Notes: a model not told the origin generated them from the letters alone. A DNA stretch of 64,000 nt from Sphingomonas lacunae (GCF_012979535.1 NZ_CP053015.1:2852001-2916000); one strand, 5' to 3'; positions 1-8,960 are shown, numbered from the stretch's first letter. Made by a program: numbers and translations.

Positions 1-826
1 GGTCATAATCGGCGGCTGCGAGCGTGATCTGGTTGAGCGCCGGGCCGGTAAACAGGCCATCGTTGCGCACACTCGCGTGCCCCATCGGCCCATGGCCCTG
101 CCCCAGCCCCGGCGCATTGTGGAGCGCGAGGCGGACAAAATCGCGGGCGCGGGCGACAGCGGCTTCGAGTGGCAGACCGTCACCAAGGCCGGTGGCAATG
201 GCGCTGGCGAGCGTGCAGCCGGTGCCGTGGGTGCTGGTCGTGTTGATGCGCGGCGCCTGCCAGGCCGCGAGTTGCACTTTCTCGCCATCGACAATTGCGA
301 GCAGGTGATCGGTGATCAGCTCATCATCGCTATGCCCGCCCTTGGCGAGCAGCGCGCAGCCGTGCGCCAACACTGCGTCATCCCCGCCAAGCGCGGCGAG
401 TTCGGGCAGGTTGGGCGTAACAACAGTGGCACGGTCCATCAGCGGGCCAAAGGCGGCGATGGTCGCCTCATCGGCGAGCGACGAGCCGCTGGTGGCGACC
501 ATGACAGGGTCAAAGACCAGCGGGACCGAGGCGAGGTCAGGCGCGGAGAGGCGCGCGGCGACGGCGTTCAATGTGTCGACGCTGCCGATCATGCCGATCT
601 TGATGGCATCGACGCCAATGTCCGCGACGACGCTGTCGATCTGGGCAATGACCATCCCGGTCGGGATGGCGTGGACGCCCTGCACGCCAAGCGTATTTTG
701 CGCGGTAATCGCGGTGATCGCGGTCATGGCATGGCCGCCGAGCATGGTGACGGTCTTTATATCCGCCTGGATGCCCGCGCCGCCGCCGCTGTCCGACCCG
801 GCGATGATGAGGATGCGGGGAGTCAC
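1..826 (-). CDS. thiD: Hydroxymethylpyrimidine/phosphomethylpyrimidine kinase ThiD (3' end cut by window)
   Basis: ThiD phosphorylates HMP and then HMP-phosphate to HMP-pyrophosphate for thiamine synthesis in the cytoplasm. Translation from a GTG start gives the ribokinase-fold N-terminus PRILIIAGSDSGGGAGIQAD, the central VFDPVMVATSG stretch, and the late THGTGCTLASA anion-hole motif expected of ThiD. About 275 codons are visible and no stop is reached, so only a short C-terminal part is missing, given usual lengths of about 265-280 residues. The GTG overlaps the TGA of the upstream DUF1272 gene in a GTGA, which suggests translational coupling and fixes the start. It is the third gene of a glmM-DUF1272-thiD operon. 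Confidence 0.93.
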   Translation of the reverse strand, partial: MTPRILIIAGSDSGGGAGIQADIKTVTMLGGHAMTAITAITAQNTLGVQGVHAIPTGMVIAQIDSVVADIGVDAIKIGMIGSVDTLNAVAARLSAPDLASVPLVFDPVMVATSGSSLADEATIAAFGPLMDRATVVTPNLPELAALGGDDAVLAHGCALLAKGGHSDDELITDHLLAIVDGEKVQLAAWQAPRINTTSTHGTGCTLASAIATGLGDGLPLEAAVARARDFVRLALHNAPGLGQGHGPMGHASVRNDGLFTGPALNQITLAAADYD

Positions 827-1047
827 CCCTTGTGCTTCCGCTCGGTCGAGGCCGGGTGCGCGGCGAGATGCTTCTTTGCCCGCGTCGGCCGGTCCATCAG
901 TTCCCCGCCGCAATTGGGGCAGCGCTCGTCAAGCTCATCGGCGCATTCGGCGCAAAAGGTGCATTCGAACGAGCAGATGAACGCGCCATGGGCATGGGCG
1001 GGCAGGTCCGTGCCGCAGCGTTCACAATCGGGGCGCATTTCAAGCAT
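823..1047 (-). CDS. DUF1272 small zinc-ribbon-like protein
   Basis: A 74-residue protein starting MLEMRPDCERCG, which matches the DUF1272 family by eye. Cysteine pairs occur in the order CERC, CSFEC, CAEC, CPNC, consistent with binding one or two structural zinc ions. The C-terminus is basic and has no membrane segment. The molecular function of the family is not established. It lies 3 bases after glmM and its stop overlaps the thiD start, so it is co-transcribed with both. The link to either pathway is positional only. Confidence 0.85.
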   Translation of the reverse strand: MLEMRPDCERCGTDLPAHAHGAFICSFECTFCAECADELDERCPNCGGELMDRPTRAKKHLAAHPASTERKHKG

Positions 1048-1050
1048 GGC

Positions 1051-2394
1051 TTATCCTGCCGCCTTTTCCACCGCTTCGCAGATACGGTCGACCACCGCCG
1101 TCACCGTGTCACCATTGTCGCCTTCGGCCATGACGCGGATGACGGGTTCGGTGCCAGAGGGACGGATGACGATGCGGCCTGAACCGGCGAGGTCGCGTTC
1201 GCCATCGGCAATCGCCGCCTTGACGCTGTCAGCATCGAGCGGCTTGGCGCCAGAGGCGTAACGGACATTTTTGAGCAGTTGCGGGACCGGATCGAACAGC
1301 TTGAGGAATTCGCTCGCCCGCTTGCCGCTGTCGATCATCGCGGCGAGCACTTGCAGCGCGGCCATGGTGCCGTCGCCGGTGGTGGCATGGTCAATGAGGA
1401 TCATGTGGCCCGACTGTTCGCCGCCGACGTTAAAGCCACCCTCACGCATCCGTTCGAGGACGTAGCGGTCACCCACCTTGGTCCGTTCCAGCGTCAGCCC
1501 TTCGGCCTGCAGGCGGCGTTCGAGGCCGAGGTTCGACATGATGGTGGCGACAATACCACCGCCGCGCAGACGCCCCGCGCCATGCCAGCTGAGGCCAAGC
1601 GCGGCCATGATCTGGTCGCCATCGACAATGGTGCCATGTTCATCGACGACGATCAGCCGGTCGGCGTCGCCATCAAGCGCGATGCCGATATCAGCACCGC
1701 TGGCGACTACGGTTTCCCGGAGCAGCTGCGGATGCGTCGAACCGCACTGGTCGTTGATGTTGCGGCCATTGGGTTCGACGCCGATGGCGATGACCTCGGC
1801 ACCCAGTTCCCACAGCGCGGTCGGTGCGCTGTTGTAGGCGGCGCCATTGGCACAATCGATGACGATCTTTAGCCCGTCGAGCCGGACGCTTTCGGGCAGG
1901 CTGCCCTTGACCGCGTGGATGTAGCGACCACGCGCGTCCTCGATGCGGCGGGCGCGACCGATGTCATTGGGCTTGGCGAGATTGGGGGTGCTTTCAAGCA
2001 AGGCTTCAATGGCATGCTCATCCTCGTCAGACAGTTTGAAACCGTCGGGACCGAACAGCTTGATGCCATTGTCATGAAAGGGGTTGTGGCTGGCCGAGAT
2101 CATGACGCCCAGGTCGGCGCGCATCGAACGGGTGAGCAGCGCAACGGCAGGCGTCGGCATCGGACCGACCTGCACCACGTCCATGCCGACAGCGGTGAAG
2201 CCGGCGACCATGGCATTTTCGAGCATGTAACCCGACAGTCGGGTATCCTTGCCAACCACGACGCGATGCTTGTGGCTGCCGCGCAGGAAATGGGTGCCCG
2301 CCGCCATGCCGACCCGCATCGCCACTTCAGCTGTCATCGGTGCGCTGTTGGTCAGTCCGCGAATGCCATCAGTGCCGAAAAAGCGTTTTCCCAT
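1051..2394 (-). CDS. glmM: Phosphoglucosamine mutase GlmM
   Basis: GlmM interconverts glucosamine-6-phosphate and glucosamine-1-phosphate, feeding UDP-GlcNAc for peptidoglycan and LPS. The 447-residue product starts [13 protein letters not shown], the invariant family N-terminus. It has the active-site loop MISASHNPF with the phosphoserine near residue 102, the metal-binding DGDADR loop in the middle, and [12 protein letters not shown] near the C-terminus. The open frame extends 40 codons upstream, but that part resembles no GlmM and lacks a plausible start context, so ATG at 2394 is chosen. It heads the glmM-DUF1272-thiD operon and is divergent from the MFS gene, with about 100 bases between them. 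Confidence 0.97.
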   Translation of the reverse strand: MGKRFFGTDGIRGLTNSAPMTAEVAMRVGMAAGTHFLRGSHKHRVVVGKDTRLSGYMLENAMVAGFTAVGMDVVQVGPMPTPAVALLTRSMRADLGVMISASHNPFHDNGIKLFGPDGFKLSDEDEHAIEALLESTPNLAKPNDIGRARRIEDARGRYIHAVKGSLPESVRLDGLKIVIDCANGAAYNSAPTALWELGAEVIAIGVEPNGRNINDQCGSTHPQLLRETVVASGADIGIALDGDADRLIVVDEHGTIVDGDQIMAALGLSWHGAGRLRGGGIVATIMSNLGLERRLQAEGLTLERTKVGDRYVLERMREGGFNVGGEQSGHMILIDHATTGDGTMAALQVLAAMIDSGKRASEFLKLFDPVPQLLKNVRYASGAKPLDADSVKAAIADGERDLAGSGRIVIRPSGTEPVIRVMAEGDNGDTVTAVVDRICEAVEKAAG

Positions 2395-2498
2395 CGTCCA
2401 TCCCTGTCCTTGTCTGGTCCTGTGACAGTTCCGATAGGACGCGACGAAGCGAATGCCAAGCGTTGCACCCACCCCGGCGCTGTGGCACGGCTGGAGGC

Positions 2499-3830
2499 AT
2501 GGCCAATATACCAACGCCGACTGTCGCCAGCATTCCCAACGGCCGCCTCGCCGTGCTGTTCATGGTGATGCTGGTCGCGGCAGCGGGCAATACGGCGATG
2601 CAGTCAATCCTCCCGGCACTGGGAGCGAAGCTGGGCATCGCCGATGTCTGGGTCAGCCTGGCCTTCAGCTGGTCGGCGCTGTTGTGGGTGATCACCGCGC
2701 CAAAGTGGGCGCGACAGTCGGACAAGCGGGGCCGCAAGGCGTTGATGGCGGTGGGCATCATCGGCTTTGTCTCGTCTATGCTGTTCTGCGGTCTGACCTT
2801 GTGGGCCGGCCTCGAAGGCTGGTTGAGCGCCGGGGTGACCTTTGCCTTTTTCGCCCTGTTCCGCAGCCTTTATGGCGGGTTCGGATCAGCGGCGCCGCCG
2901 GCGGTGCAGGCCTATGTTGCCGCCCGCACCGAAGCGGCTGAGCGGACCAAGGCGCTGAGCCTCGTTGCCTCGTCGTTCGGACTTGGCACGGTGATCGGCC
3001 CGACCATCGCACCCTATCTGATCCTGCCGGTGCTGGGCCTTTCGGGGCCACTGTTTGTCTTTGCCGGGATCGGCGTGGCAGTCATCATTGCGCTGCGCCT
3101 CGTGCTGCCCGATGACACGCCACGGTTTGAAGTGCGCGGGCAGGTGAGCGCCTATCCGGCTGCGGGCGGCGGCGGACAGATTGTCGATTCCGACGGCGAT
3201 GGCGAAATGGACCAGGACGACCGCTCGTCCACCGAACGGATCGGCTGGTTTGACCCGCGTGTGCGCGGCTGGAACATCGCCGGACTGGTCGGCGGCCATG
3301 CGCAAGCAATGACCATGGGGGTAATCGGATTCCTGATCCTCGATCGGCTCAACCTGCGCCAGACTCCCGACCTCGCCGCCGAACCGACCGGCCATGTGCT
3401 GTGGGTCGGCGCCATCGCAACGCTCTTGGCGCAATGGGCGCTGATCCCCCTGCTCTCGCTCAAACCCCGCACGGCAGTCATTTCAGGATGTGCGGTCGGT
3501 GGCATGGGGGCCTTGCTGGTCGGGCTGGGTGACACGCTGCCGACGATCAGCACCGGCTTTGCCTTTGCCATGCTGGGCTTTGGCCTGTTCCGGCCCGGCT
3601 TCACTGCCGGCGCCTCGCTGGCGGTGCCCCGCCCATTGCAGGGACAGGTGGCCGGGCAGACAGCGTCGATCAATGGTGCGGCCTATATTGTCGCTCCGGC
3701 AATCGGTGTGCTGCTGTATAACTGGCACGCGGAACTGACCTTCCTTTTGATCACCACGCTTTGCCTGGGCATGAGCATCTGGGGCTGGCGCGGCCTCAAG
3801 GAAGCGCCTGTCCGCAATCCGGAGCAATAG
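2499..3830 (+). CDS. MFS transporter with EF-hand-like loop
   Basis: A 443-residue inner-membrane protein with about twelve hydrophobic segments in two halves and the MFS loop 2-3 signature ([16 protein letters not shown]). This pattern is typical of drug/metabolite:proton antiporters of the TetA/TCR group. The substrate cannot be told. The hydrophilic loop between halves contains [12 protein letters not shown] (residues 230-241), which fits the acidic spacing of an EF-hand or dockerin-type calcium loop. The ATG at 2499 follows GGAGGC closely and gives MANIPTPT; upstream codons in the longer frame overlap the glmM leader and are rejected. It stands alone, about 90 bases before ppiB on the same strand. 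Confidence 0.88.
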   Translation: MANIPTPTVASIPNGRLAVLFMVMLVAAAGNTAMQSILPALGAKLGIADVWVSLAFSWSALLWVITAPKWARQSDKRGRKALMAVGIIGFVSSMLFCGLTLWAGLEGWLSAGVTFAFFALFRSLYGGFGSAAPPAVQAYVAARTEAAERTKALSLVASSFGLGTVIGPTIAPYLILPVLGLSGPLFVFAGIGVAVIIALRLVLPDDTPRFEVRGQVSAYPAAGGGGQIVDSDGDGEMDQDDRSSTERIGWFDPRVRGWNIAGLVGGHAQAMTMGVIGFLILDRLNLRQTPDLAAEPTGHVLWVGAIATLLAQWALIPLLSLKPRTAVISGCAVGGMGALLVGLGDTLPTISTGFAFAMLGFGLFRPGFTAGASLAVPRPLQGQVAGQTASINGAAYIVAPAIGVLLYNWHAELTFLLITTLCLGMSIWGWRGLKEAPVRNPEQ

Positions 3831-3923
3831 GCATCGGCTTTTCCTGATGACGCACCGCCGCGCGGTCGCTATGGCAGCCGCCATTCCACCAACGGCGCCT
3901 ACGCCTCAAGAAGGAAGTCCTCC

Positions 3924-4373
3924 GTGACCGCACAGACCCTGACCCTGACGCTCGACACCGGTGATGTCGTCATCAAGCTCCGCCCTGACCTTGCGCCCAA
4001 GCATGTCGAGCGCATCAGCCAGCTCGCCAGCGAAGGCTTCTACGATGGCGTCGTGTTCCACCGTGTGATCGCCGGTTTCATGGCGCAGGGCGGCGACCCG
4101 ACCGGCACCGGCATGGGCGGTTCCAAGCTGCCTGACCTGCCCGCCGAATTTTCGACCGAACCGCACGTCCGCGGCGTCTGTTCAATGGCCCGCGCGCAAA
4201 ATCCGAACAGCGCCAACAGCCAGTTCTTCATCTGCTTTGACGATGCCACTTTCCTTGACCGCCAGTACACCGTGTGGGGCGTGGTCGAGAGCGGCATGGA
4301 ACATGTCGATGCCCTGCCCAAGGGTGAGCCGCCGCGCGCTCCCGGCAAGATCGTCAAGGCGACTGTCGCCTGA
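3924..4373 (+). CDS. ppiB: Cyclophilin-type peptidyl-prolyl cis-trans isomerase
   Basis: A 149-residue cytoplasmic-type cyclophilin that catalyses prolyl isomerisation during protein folding. The family core is present: VVFHRVIAGFMAQGGDPTGTG, the SMARAQNPNSANSQFFICFDD active-site region with its conserved Gln and Phe, and a late WGVVESGMEHVDAL. There is no signal peptide. The start is GTG at 3924, placed about 8 bases after AAGGAAG. It may be transcribed with the MFS gene, but the 93-base gap leaves that open. A clear hairpin terminator follows at 4399-4432. Confidence 0.95.
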   Translation: MTAQTLTLTLDTGDVVIKLRPDLAPKHVERISQLASEGFYDGVVFHRVIAGFMAQGGDPTGTGMGGSKLPDLPAEFSTEPHVRGVCSMARAQNPNSANSQFFICFDDATFLDRQYTVWGVVESGMEHVDALPKGEPPRAPGKIVKATVA

Positions 4374-4398
4374 ACCAACAGGGATTTTTCACATGTGC

Positions 4399-4432
4399 AA
4401 GGGGCCGGGACCAGAGTTTCGGCCCCTTTGCT
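4399..4432 (+). terminator. Intrinsic terminator after ppiB
   Basis: Nine-base perfect stem AAGGGGCCG/CGGCCCCTT with a 12-base loop, followed by a T-rich TTGCTTGTT tract. It lies between the convergent ends of ppiB and the zinc-ribbon gene, so it may serve both strands. Confidence 0.75.
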
Positions 4433-4442
4433 TGTTGGCCGC

Positions 4443-5147
4443 TCAGTAACGCGACAGTTCGTCAATCCTGCCGCGCAACATCTGTTCGATGCAGAGTTCA
4501 TCCCTGCATTGCGCCACCTGTGACAGGAACAGACGCTGATCAACCAGCACCTGGCGACGCAACTGACGGTTCGAACGGATCTGGCCGTAAAGAGTGCTCA
4601 TCTGGCGTTCCAGAGCAGCGAGGTTCGCGCTGCCGCAGATCATCAGTTCCACATCGGTCGTCGCCCGCGCGCAGGAAAAACTTGGCCCGCCAGATGCCGC
4701 TTTGGGCCGAGAGCGCTCTGCTGCCGGCATGGTTGGCGAGATTATGATGTCAGCGGCGGGCAACGGCTCAGCTGAAGTGTCGGGTTGCGACGGCGGCACT
4801 GCCGTTGTTGGCGTGGCATCGGGCCCTGCACCCACCGGAGCCGGGGCCGGACGCGCTTGACCTGCCACAGGCGCCGCGAGTGCGACATCGGGTTCCTCCC
4901 GCATGTACAGGTGCAGGGCCGTGCCAGTCAGGAAAAGCACGGCAAGCCCGGTGACAAGCCACGGCAGAAGCGAGGCAGAAGGGGCGGGCACTGGCGGCGC
5001 CAAGGGCGCTGCGGTAGGAACGTAGGGACTGGCTTGAGAAGCAGGACCGGTCGGTAGCCCGCGGACCACCGGAGCGCCACAGGCTCCGCAGAATCGGGCG
5101 TCTAAATCCAACGTGGTTCCGCAGACGCTGCAACCTCTTGTCATCAT
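4443..5147 (-). CDS. Zinc-ribbon, single-pass membrane protein with LprI/DUF1311-like C-terminus
   Basis: A protein of about 234 residues with three parts. The N-terminus carries a zinc ribbon (CSVCG then CGACG). A Pro/Ala-rich linker follows, then one membrane segment around LLPWLVTGLAVLFLTGTAL. After a second Pro/Ala-rich stretch, the C-terminus carries FSCARATTDVELMIC and RQVLVDQRLFLSQVAQC, the Cys-paired pattern of LprI-like (DUF1311) domains, some of which bind lysozyme. The likely topology is a cytoplasmic ribbon and periplasmic C-terminus. Two adjacent ATGs (5147 and 5144) follow a GGGGGG tract that acts as ribosome binding site, so the extra upstream codons are not used. Function is unknown. 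Confidence 0.7.
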   Translation of the reverse strand: MMTRGCSVCGTTLDLDARFCGACGAPVVRGLPTGPASQASPYVPTAAPLAPPVPAPSASLLPWLVTGLAVLFLTGTALHLYMREEPDVALAAPVAGQARPAPAPVGAGPDATPTTAVPPSQPDTSAEPLPAADIIISPTMPAAERSRPKAASGGPSFSCARATTDVELMICGSANLAALERQMSTLYGQIRSNRQLRRQVLVDQRLFLSQVAQCRDELCIEQMLRGRIDELSRY

Positions 5148-5170
5148 CGTCCCCCCCAACGGTTGGAAGA

Positions 5171-6049
5171 TCAGAGTCCAGCCGCGACCAGCCAATCGTG
5201 GAACAGTTTGACGGCCGGTCGTTTGAGCGCGCGTGGGCGGCAAACGAACCAGTAGCTGTAGGGACTGTCTATGTCGAAATCGAACAGCTTTGTCAGGCGC
5301 GGGTCATGGGCATCGGTGTAGTGGTGGCCGTGCATGAAGGCGACGCCGACACCCTGTGCGGCTGCCTCGAGCATCAGCGGGCCACTGTCGAAATGGTCGA
5401 TCCCGGCCGGTTCGAGCCAGGGCATGCCGATGGCATTGCGCCATTCGCTGAAGGTTTCCGGCATTTCGCGGTGAAGAAGCACGGTCATCCGCTGCAACTG
5501 TTCGGGCACGCTGATGCGTTCCGAACCCTCGCCAAAGCGTTTCGCGGCAATCGGATAGACCTTGTCTTGATCAAGGCGGACAGCGTGCAAGGCGGGATCA
5601 ATTTCCTTGGCCAGTGCAATCGCCGCATCAATCCCGTCGCCCAACCGGGTTTCGCCATGACCGACGGTCTCGATGTCGATATGCAGTTTGGGATGGCGCG
5701 CGCGCAGTTCGGGCAACCGGGGAAACAGCCGCTGCTGGGCGAACAGCGGCAGGACATTGAGCCTCAACCGCAATTCATCGGTGCGCTTGACTGCACCGTC
5801 AACGGCTTCGCGGACCGCGTCAAGCGCGGGACCAAGCGCGGACAACAGCCGCTCACCTGTCTCGTTGAGCCGCATGGCATGGTGGTCGCGGTCGAACAGC
5901 GGCTCGCCGATATGCCGTTCCAGTGTCTGAATGCGGCGTGACAGGGCGGGAGTCGACAGGGCCAGTTCCGTCGCCGCCGCCTTGACCGAGCCTAGCCGCG
6001 CGACGTGCATGAACGCCTCCAGCCCACTCAGCGAGGGTAAACGACGCAT
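5171..6049 (-). CDS. LysR-family transcriptional regulator (GcvA-like)
   Basis: A 292-residue regulator with a winged helix-turn-helix at residues 1-65 (LSGLEAFMHVARLGSVKAAATELALSTPALSRRIQTLE) and a LysR substrate-binding domain behind it. The N-terminus, LPSLSGLEAF, and the AT-ELxxSxPALSRxIxxLE form resemble the GcvA subgroup. The effector and targets are unknown, because no divergently transcribed target gene sits next to it; the nearest upstream gene lies about 380 bases away. ATG at 6049 is chosen because the longer frame runs into unconserved sequence. It is 23 bases downstream of the zinc-ribbon gene's start, on the same strand. Confidence 0.9.
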   Translation of the reverse strand: MRRLPSLSGLEAFMHVARLGSVKAAATELALSTPALSRRIQTLERHIGEPLFDRDHHAMRLNETGERLLSALGPALDAVREAVDGAVKRTDELRLRLNVLPLFAQQRLFPRLPELRARHPKLHIDIETVGHGETRLGDGIDAAIALAKEIDPALHAVRLDQDKVYPIAAKRFGEGSERISVPEQLQRMTVLLHREMPETFSEWRNAIGMPWLEPAGIDHFDSGPLMLEAAAQGVGVAFMHGHHYTDAHDPRLTKLFDFDIDSPYSYWFVCRPRALKRPAVKLFHDWLVAAGL

Positions 6050-6210
6050 TTCAATCCTCTCCTGCCCCGGCCTTGCCCTAATGCTGCACCGCACATCCGA
6101 TCGAACGACGGTGCGCGACACCCGCCAGCAGCCCGCAACATGACCTATCGTTCCACATATTGCCACCCCTTAAGTTGCAAAAAATGCAACATGGTTGGAT
6201 CTTTTCGCAC

Positions 6211-6239
6211 TTGCACAAAAGTTGCAGGTGCAACATTAG
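6211..6239 (+). promoter_or_regulatory. Candidate sigma-70-type promoter for an intergenic RNA
   Basis: TTGCAC (6211-6216) and CATTAG (6234-6239) are separated by exactly 17 bases. The stretch overlaps a run of TTGCA/TGCAA half-sites between 6175 and 6235 that could bind a regulator. No coding gene starts close downstream on this strand before the terminator at 6281-6310. Motif match only. Confidence 0.35.
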
Positions 6240-6245
6240 GGTCGG

Positions 6246-6310
6246 GCCTTTCAGGCATCCTCTCCTAAAGAAACTTTCATCGGCCGCCCCTTCGGGTGGC
6301 CGTTTTTTTT
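6246..6310 (+). ncRNA. Candidate small RNA ending in a strong intrinsic terminator
   Basis: The stretch from 6050 to 6430 has no convincing reading frame, yet contains a textbook terminator on the plus strand that no annotated gene uses. The simplest reading is a short transcript of about 65 bases starting just after the promoter-like elements at 6211-6239. It carries an unpaired pyrimidine-rich CATCCTCTCC before the terminator hairpin, which could pair with ribosome binding sites (anti-Shine-Dalgarno character). Boundaries are estimates and no known RNA family is recognised. Confidence 0.4.
6281..6310 (+). terminator. Strong intrinsic terminator without an assigned upstream gene
   Basis: Nine-base stem CGGCCGCCC/GGGTGGCCG (one G-T pair) with loop CTTC, followed directly by eight T residues. 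The closest plus-strand gene upstream ends at 4373, behind two minus-strand genes and its own terminator. Confidence 0.85.
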
Positions 6311-6430
6311 GCCTGTAGCGCCGGGGGCAACGACCGTGCTCCACTCTGTCAGGACTGGCTGGGGGCTCGAAAGGCCGCAACAGCCTTCCTATGTTGGCGT
6401 TGACCAGCAACGCCAGACGAGGAACACCGC

Positions 6431-8788
6431 GTGGCCGAGAGCGAAAATCAAGAGAAGCAGGACATCCGCCTGCAGGTGGCCAATTCCCGCCCCGAGGAAT
6501 CTGGCAGCGGCATTGCGCGATTGCCCCGCCCAATGTTTGCCAGATTGGGCCTGACCGAAGGCGACATCATCGAAATCAGCGGCAAGCGCATCACGGCCAG
6601 CCGAGCCGTCGGCCCCTATGCCGAGGATGAGGGGATCGAGGTGTTGCGGCTCGACGGGCTGCAGCGCGCCAATGCCGGTGTCGGCACCGGGGATTTTGTC
6701 GGCATCCGCAAGATCGAGTCGAAAGCGGCCAAATCGGTGACATTGGCACCGGCTCAACCGAACCTGCGGCTGCAAGGATCGGGGCAGGCGCTCAAGCGCA
6801 CCTTTATCGGCCGGCCAATGGTGGCGGGGGACATTGTCGCCACCACCGGGCAGCAACGCATGGGGCATGAGGGCCTGCCGCCGCAGTTGCGGCAGATGCT
6901 CGCGGCGCCCGCCTATGCCTTGCAGGAAATCCGTCTGACGGTGGTGGAGACCAGTCCCAAGGGTATCGTCCACATCGACGACTCCACCGAAATCGAGCTT
7001 TTGCCCGAATATGTCGAGCCCAAGGAATCGCGCCGCGCCGACGTGACCTATGACGATATTGGCGGGATGGGCGAAACCATCGACCAGCTGCGCGAGATGG
7101 TCGAGCTGCCGCTGCGTTATCCCGAGCTGTTCCAGCGGCTGGGCGTCGATCCGCCCAAGGGCGTACTGCTCTATGGCCCACCGGGCACGGGCAAGACGAG
7201 GCTTGCGCGGGCCGTGGCCAACGAGAGCGAGGCCGAGTTTTTCCTGATCAACGGTCCGGAGATCATGGGCAGCGCCTATGGCGAGTCCGAAAAGGCGTTG
7301 CGTGACGTGTTTGAAAAGGCCGCCAAGGCGGCACCGTCCATCATCTTCATCGACGAGATCGACAGTATCGCGCCGAAACGGGGCCAGGTGCAGGGCGAGG
7401 CGGAAAAGCGGCTGGTAGCGCAATTGCTGACGCTGATGGACGGGCTGGAACCGCGCGCCAATCTGGTGGTGATCGCCGCCACCAACCGTCCCGACGCGAT
7501 TGACGAAGCGCTCCGCCGGCCCGGCCGCTTTGACCGGGAAATCGTGGTTGGCGTACCCGACGAGCGCGGCCGGCGCGAAATCATCGCCATCCACAGTCGC
7601 GGCATGCCCCTGGCAGAAGATGTCGACGTCGGCGAGCTGGCGCGGACCACCTATGGCTTTGTCGGTGCGGACATCGCCGCGCTCGCCCGTGAGGCGGCGA
7701 TCGAGGCCGTGCGACGGATCATGCCGCGCCTCAATCTGGAGGCAGGCACCATCCCGCCGGAGGTTCTCGACGAGTTGCAGGTCACCCGCGAGGATTTTGT
7801 CGGAGCCCTGAAGCGCGTCCACCCCTCAGCCATGCGCGAGGTGATGGTGCAGGCACCCAATGTCCGCTGGAACGACATTGGCGGGCTGGACGCCTCCGCC
7901 GAAAGGCTGCGGGAGGGCGTCGAACTGCCGCTCAAGGACCCGGAGGCCTTCCGCCGCCTCGGCATCCGTCCGGCCAAGGGCTTCCTGCTCTATGGCCCAC
8001 CGGGCACTGGCAAGACCTTGCTGGCAAAGGCTGTCGCCCGCGAGGCAGAGGCCAATTTCATCGCCACCAAATCGGCTGACCTCCTGTCCAAATGGTATGG
8101 CGAGAGCGAGCAGCAGATTGCCCGCCTGTTCGCCCGAGCCCGGCAGGTGGCACCCTGCGTCATCTTCATCGACGAGCTCGACAGCCTTGTGCCGGCGCGC
8201 GGATCGGGCGGTGCGGGTGAGCCGCAAGTGACCGAGCGCATCGTCAACACGCTGCTCGCGGAGATGGACGGCATCGAGGAGATGCAATCGGTCGTCGTCA
8301 TCGGCGCGACCAACCGGCCCAACCTGATTGATCCCGCCCTGCTCCGTCCGGGTCGGCTCGATGAGCTGGTCTATGTCTCGGTGCCCAATGCGGAGGGACG
8401 TCGGCGCATTCTCGACATCCACACGGCAAGGATGCCCTTGGCCAAGGATGTCGATCTCGACGCCATTGCCGAAAAGGCCAACCGCTACACGGGCGCCGAT
8501 CTGGAAGATCTGGTGCGCCGGGCCGGCATGGTTGCCCTGCGCAAGTCGCGCGACGTGCCCGAGGTGACGCAAGAGGATTTTGAGGCCGCGCTCAAGGATA
8601 CACGGGCGACCGTGACGCCCGAGATGGAGCGGGAATATGAAAAGATCGCCGGCGAGATCAAACAGAATGCCGCCGCGCTCAACCCCATCGGCTTCATCGC
8701 GCCGGGAATGCTGACGCCGGCACGCCAGACCAAGCATGGCGACCCTGAAAAGGGCGACAGCGACAAGGCGAGGCCGGTCACCGACTGA
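6431..8788 (+). CDS. Cdc48/p97/VAT-type double AAA+ ATPase
   Basis: A 785-residue protein with the complete architecture of archaeal VAT and eukaryotic Cdc48. The N-domain (residues about 10-190) contains the double-psi barrel and the CDC48_2-like part. D1 has Walker A GPPGTGKT with K255 and Walker B IIFIDEID with E309. D2 has Walker A with K528 and Walker B VIFIDELD with E582. Such enzymes thread and unfold proteins from complexes as hexamers. D1 has Arg after the Walker Thr (GKTRLAR), an uncommon residue there. The start is GTG at 6431. The C-terminal tail is short and charged with no obvious hydrophobic HbYX proteasome-docking end. Partner proteases cannot be seen here. Followed by mgtE on the same strand after 172 bases. 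Confidence 0.93.
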   Translation: MAESENQEKQDIRLQVANSRPEESGSGIARLPRPMFARLGLTEGDIIEISGKRITASRAVGPYAEDEGIEVLRLDGLQRANAGVGTGDFVGIRKIESKAAKSVTLAPAQPNLRLQGSGQALKRTFIGRPMVAGDIVATTGQQRMGHEGLPPQLRQMLAAPAYALQEIRLTVVETSPKGIVHIDDSTEIELLPEYVEPKESRRADVTYDDIGGMGETIDQLREMVELPLRYPELFQRLGVDPPKGVLLYGPPGTGKTRLARAVANESEAEFFLINGPEIMGSAYGESEKALRDVFEKAAKAAPSIIFIDEIDSIAPKRGQVQGEAEKRLVAQLLTLMDGLEPRANLVVIAATNRPDAIDEALRRPGRFDREIVVGVPDERGRREIIAIHSRGMPLAEDVDVGELARTTYGFVGADIAALAREAAIEAVRRIMPRLNLEAGTIPPEVLDELQVTREDFVGALKRVHPSAMREVMVQAPNVRWNDIGGLDASAERLREGVELPLKDPEAFRRLGIRPAKGFLLYGPPGTGKTLLAKAVAREAEANFIATKSADLLSKWYGESEQQIARLFARARQVAPCVIFIDELDSLVPARGSGGAGEPQVTERIVNTLLAEMDGIEEMQSVVVIGATNRPNLIDPALLRPGRLDELVYVSVPNAEGRRRILDIHTARMPLAKDVDLDAIAEKANRYTGADLEDLVRRAGMVALRKSRDVPEVTQEDFEAALKDTRATVTPEMEREYEKIAGEIKQNAAALNPIGFIAPGMLTPARQTKHGDPEKGDSDKARPVTD

Positions 8789-8800
8789 CCTGGGGTGGCC

Positions 8801-8862
8801 AAGCGTAGCGCCCCCGGTGGCGGCTTGCAGCAAGCGTAGCGCCCCCGGTGGCGGCTTGCAGC
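8801..8862. repeat. Tandem 31-base direct repeat with downstream inverted partner
   Basis: Two identical 31-base units (8801-8831 and 8832-8862), each beginning AAGCGTAGCGCCCCCGG, lie directly behind the Cdc48-like gene. The second unit is followed by AAAA and then GCTGCGGGTTGCATGCCGGGGGC, an imperfect inverse complement of the unit's second half, so the RNA can fold into a long G+C-rich hairpin. It may act as an mRNA 3' structure or be a small chromosomal repeat element. Confidence 0.75.
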
Positions 8863-8960
8863 AAAAGCTGCGGGTTGCATGCCGGGGGCGTTGCCTTGAC
8901 GGGCCAACCGGCCTATTCCGCCGCGACGACAGCAGACAATACAGGGCAGGAGGAGCGGCC

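Noticed and set aside
77-1261. 394-codon open frame on the plus strand antisense to thiD and DUF1272
   Set aside because: It is a high-GC shadow; the minus strand encodes clear ThiD and DUF1272 proteins with a coupled start, and the plus-strand protein resembles nothing.
6389-7822. 477-codon minus-strand frame opposite the Cdc48-like gene
   Set aside because: Shadow of the ATPase; no ribosome site and no recognisable domain.
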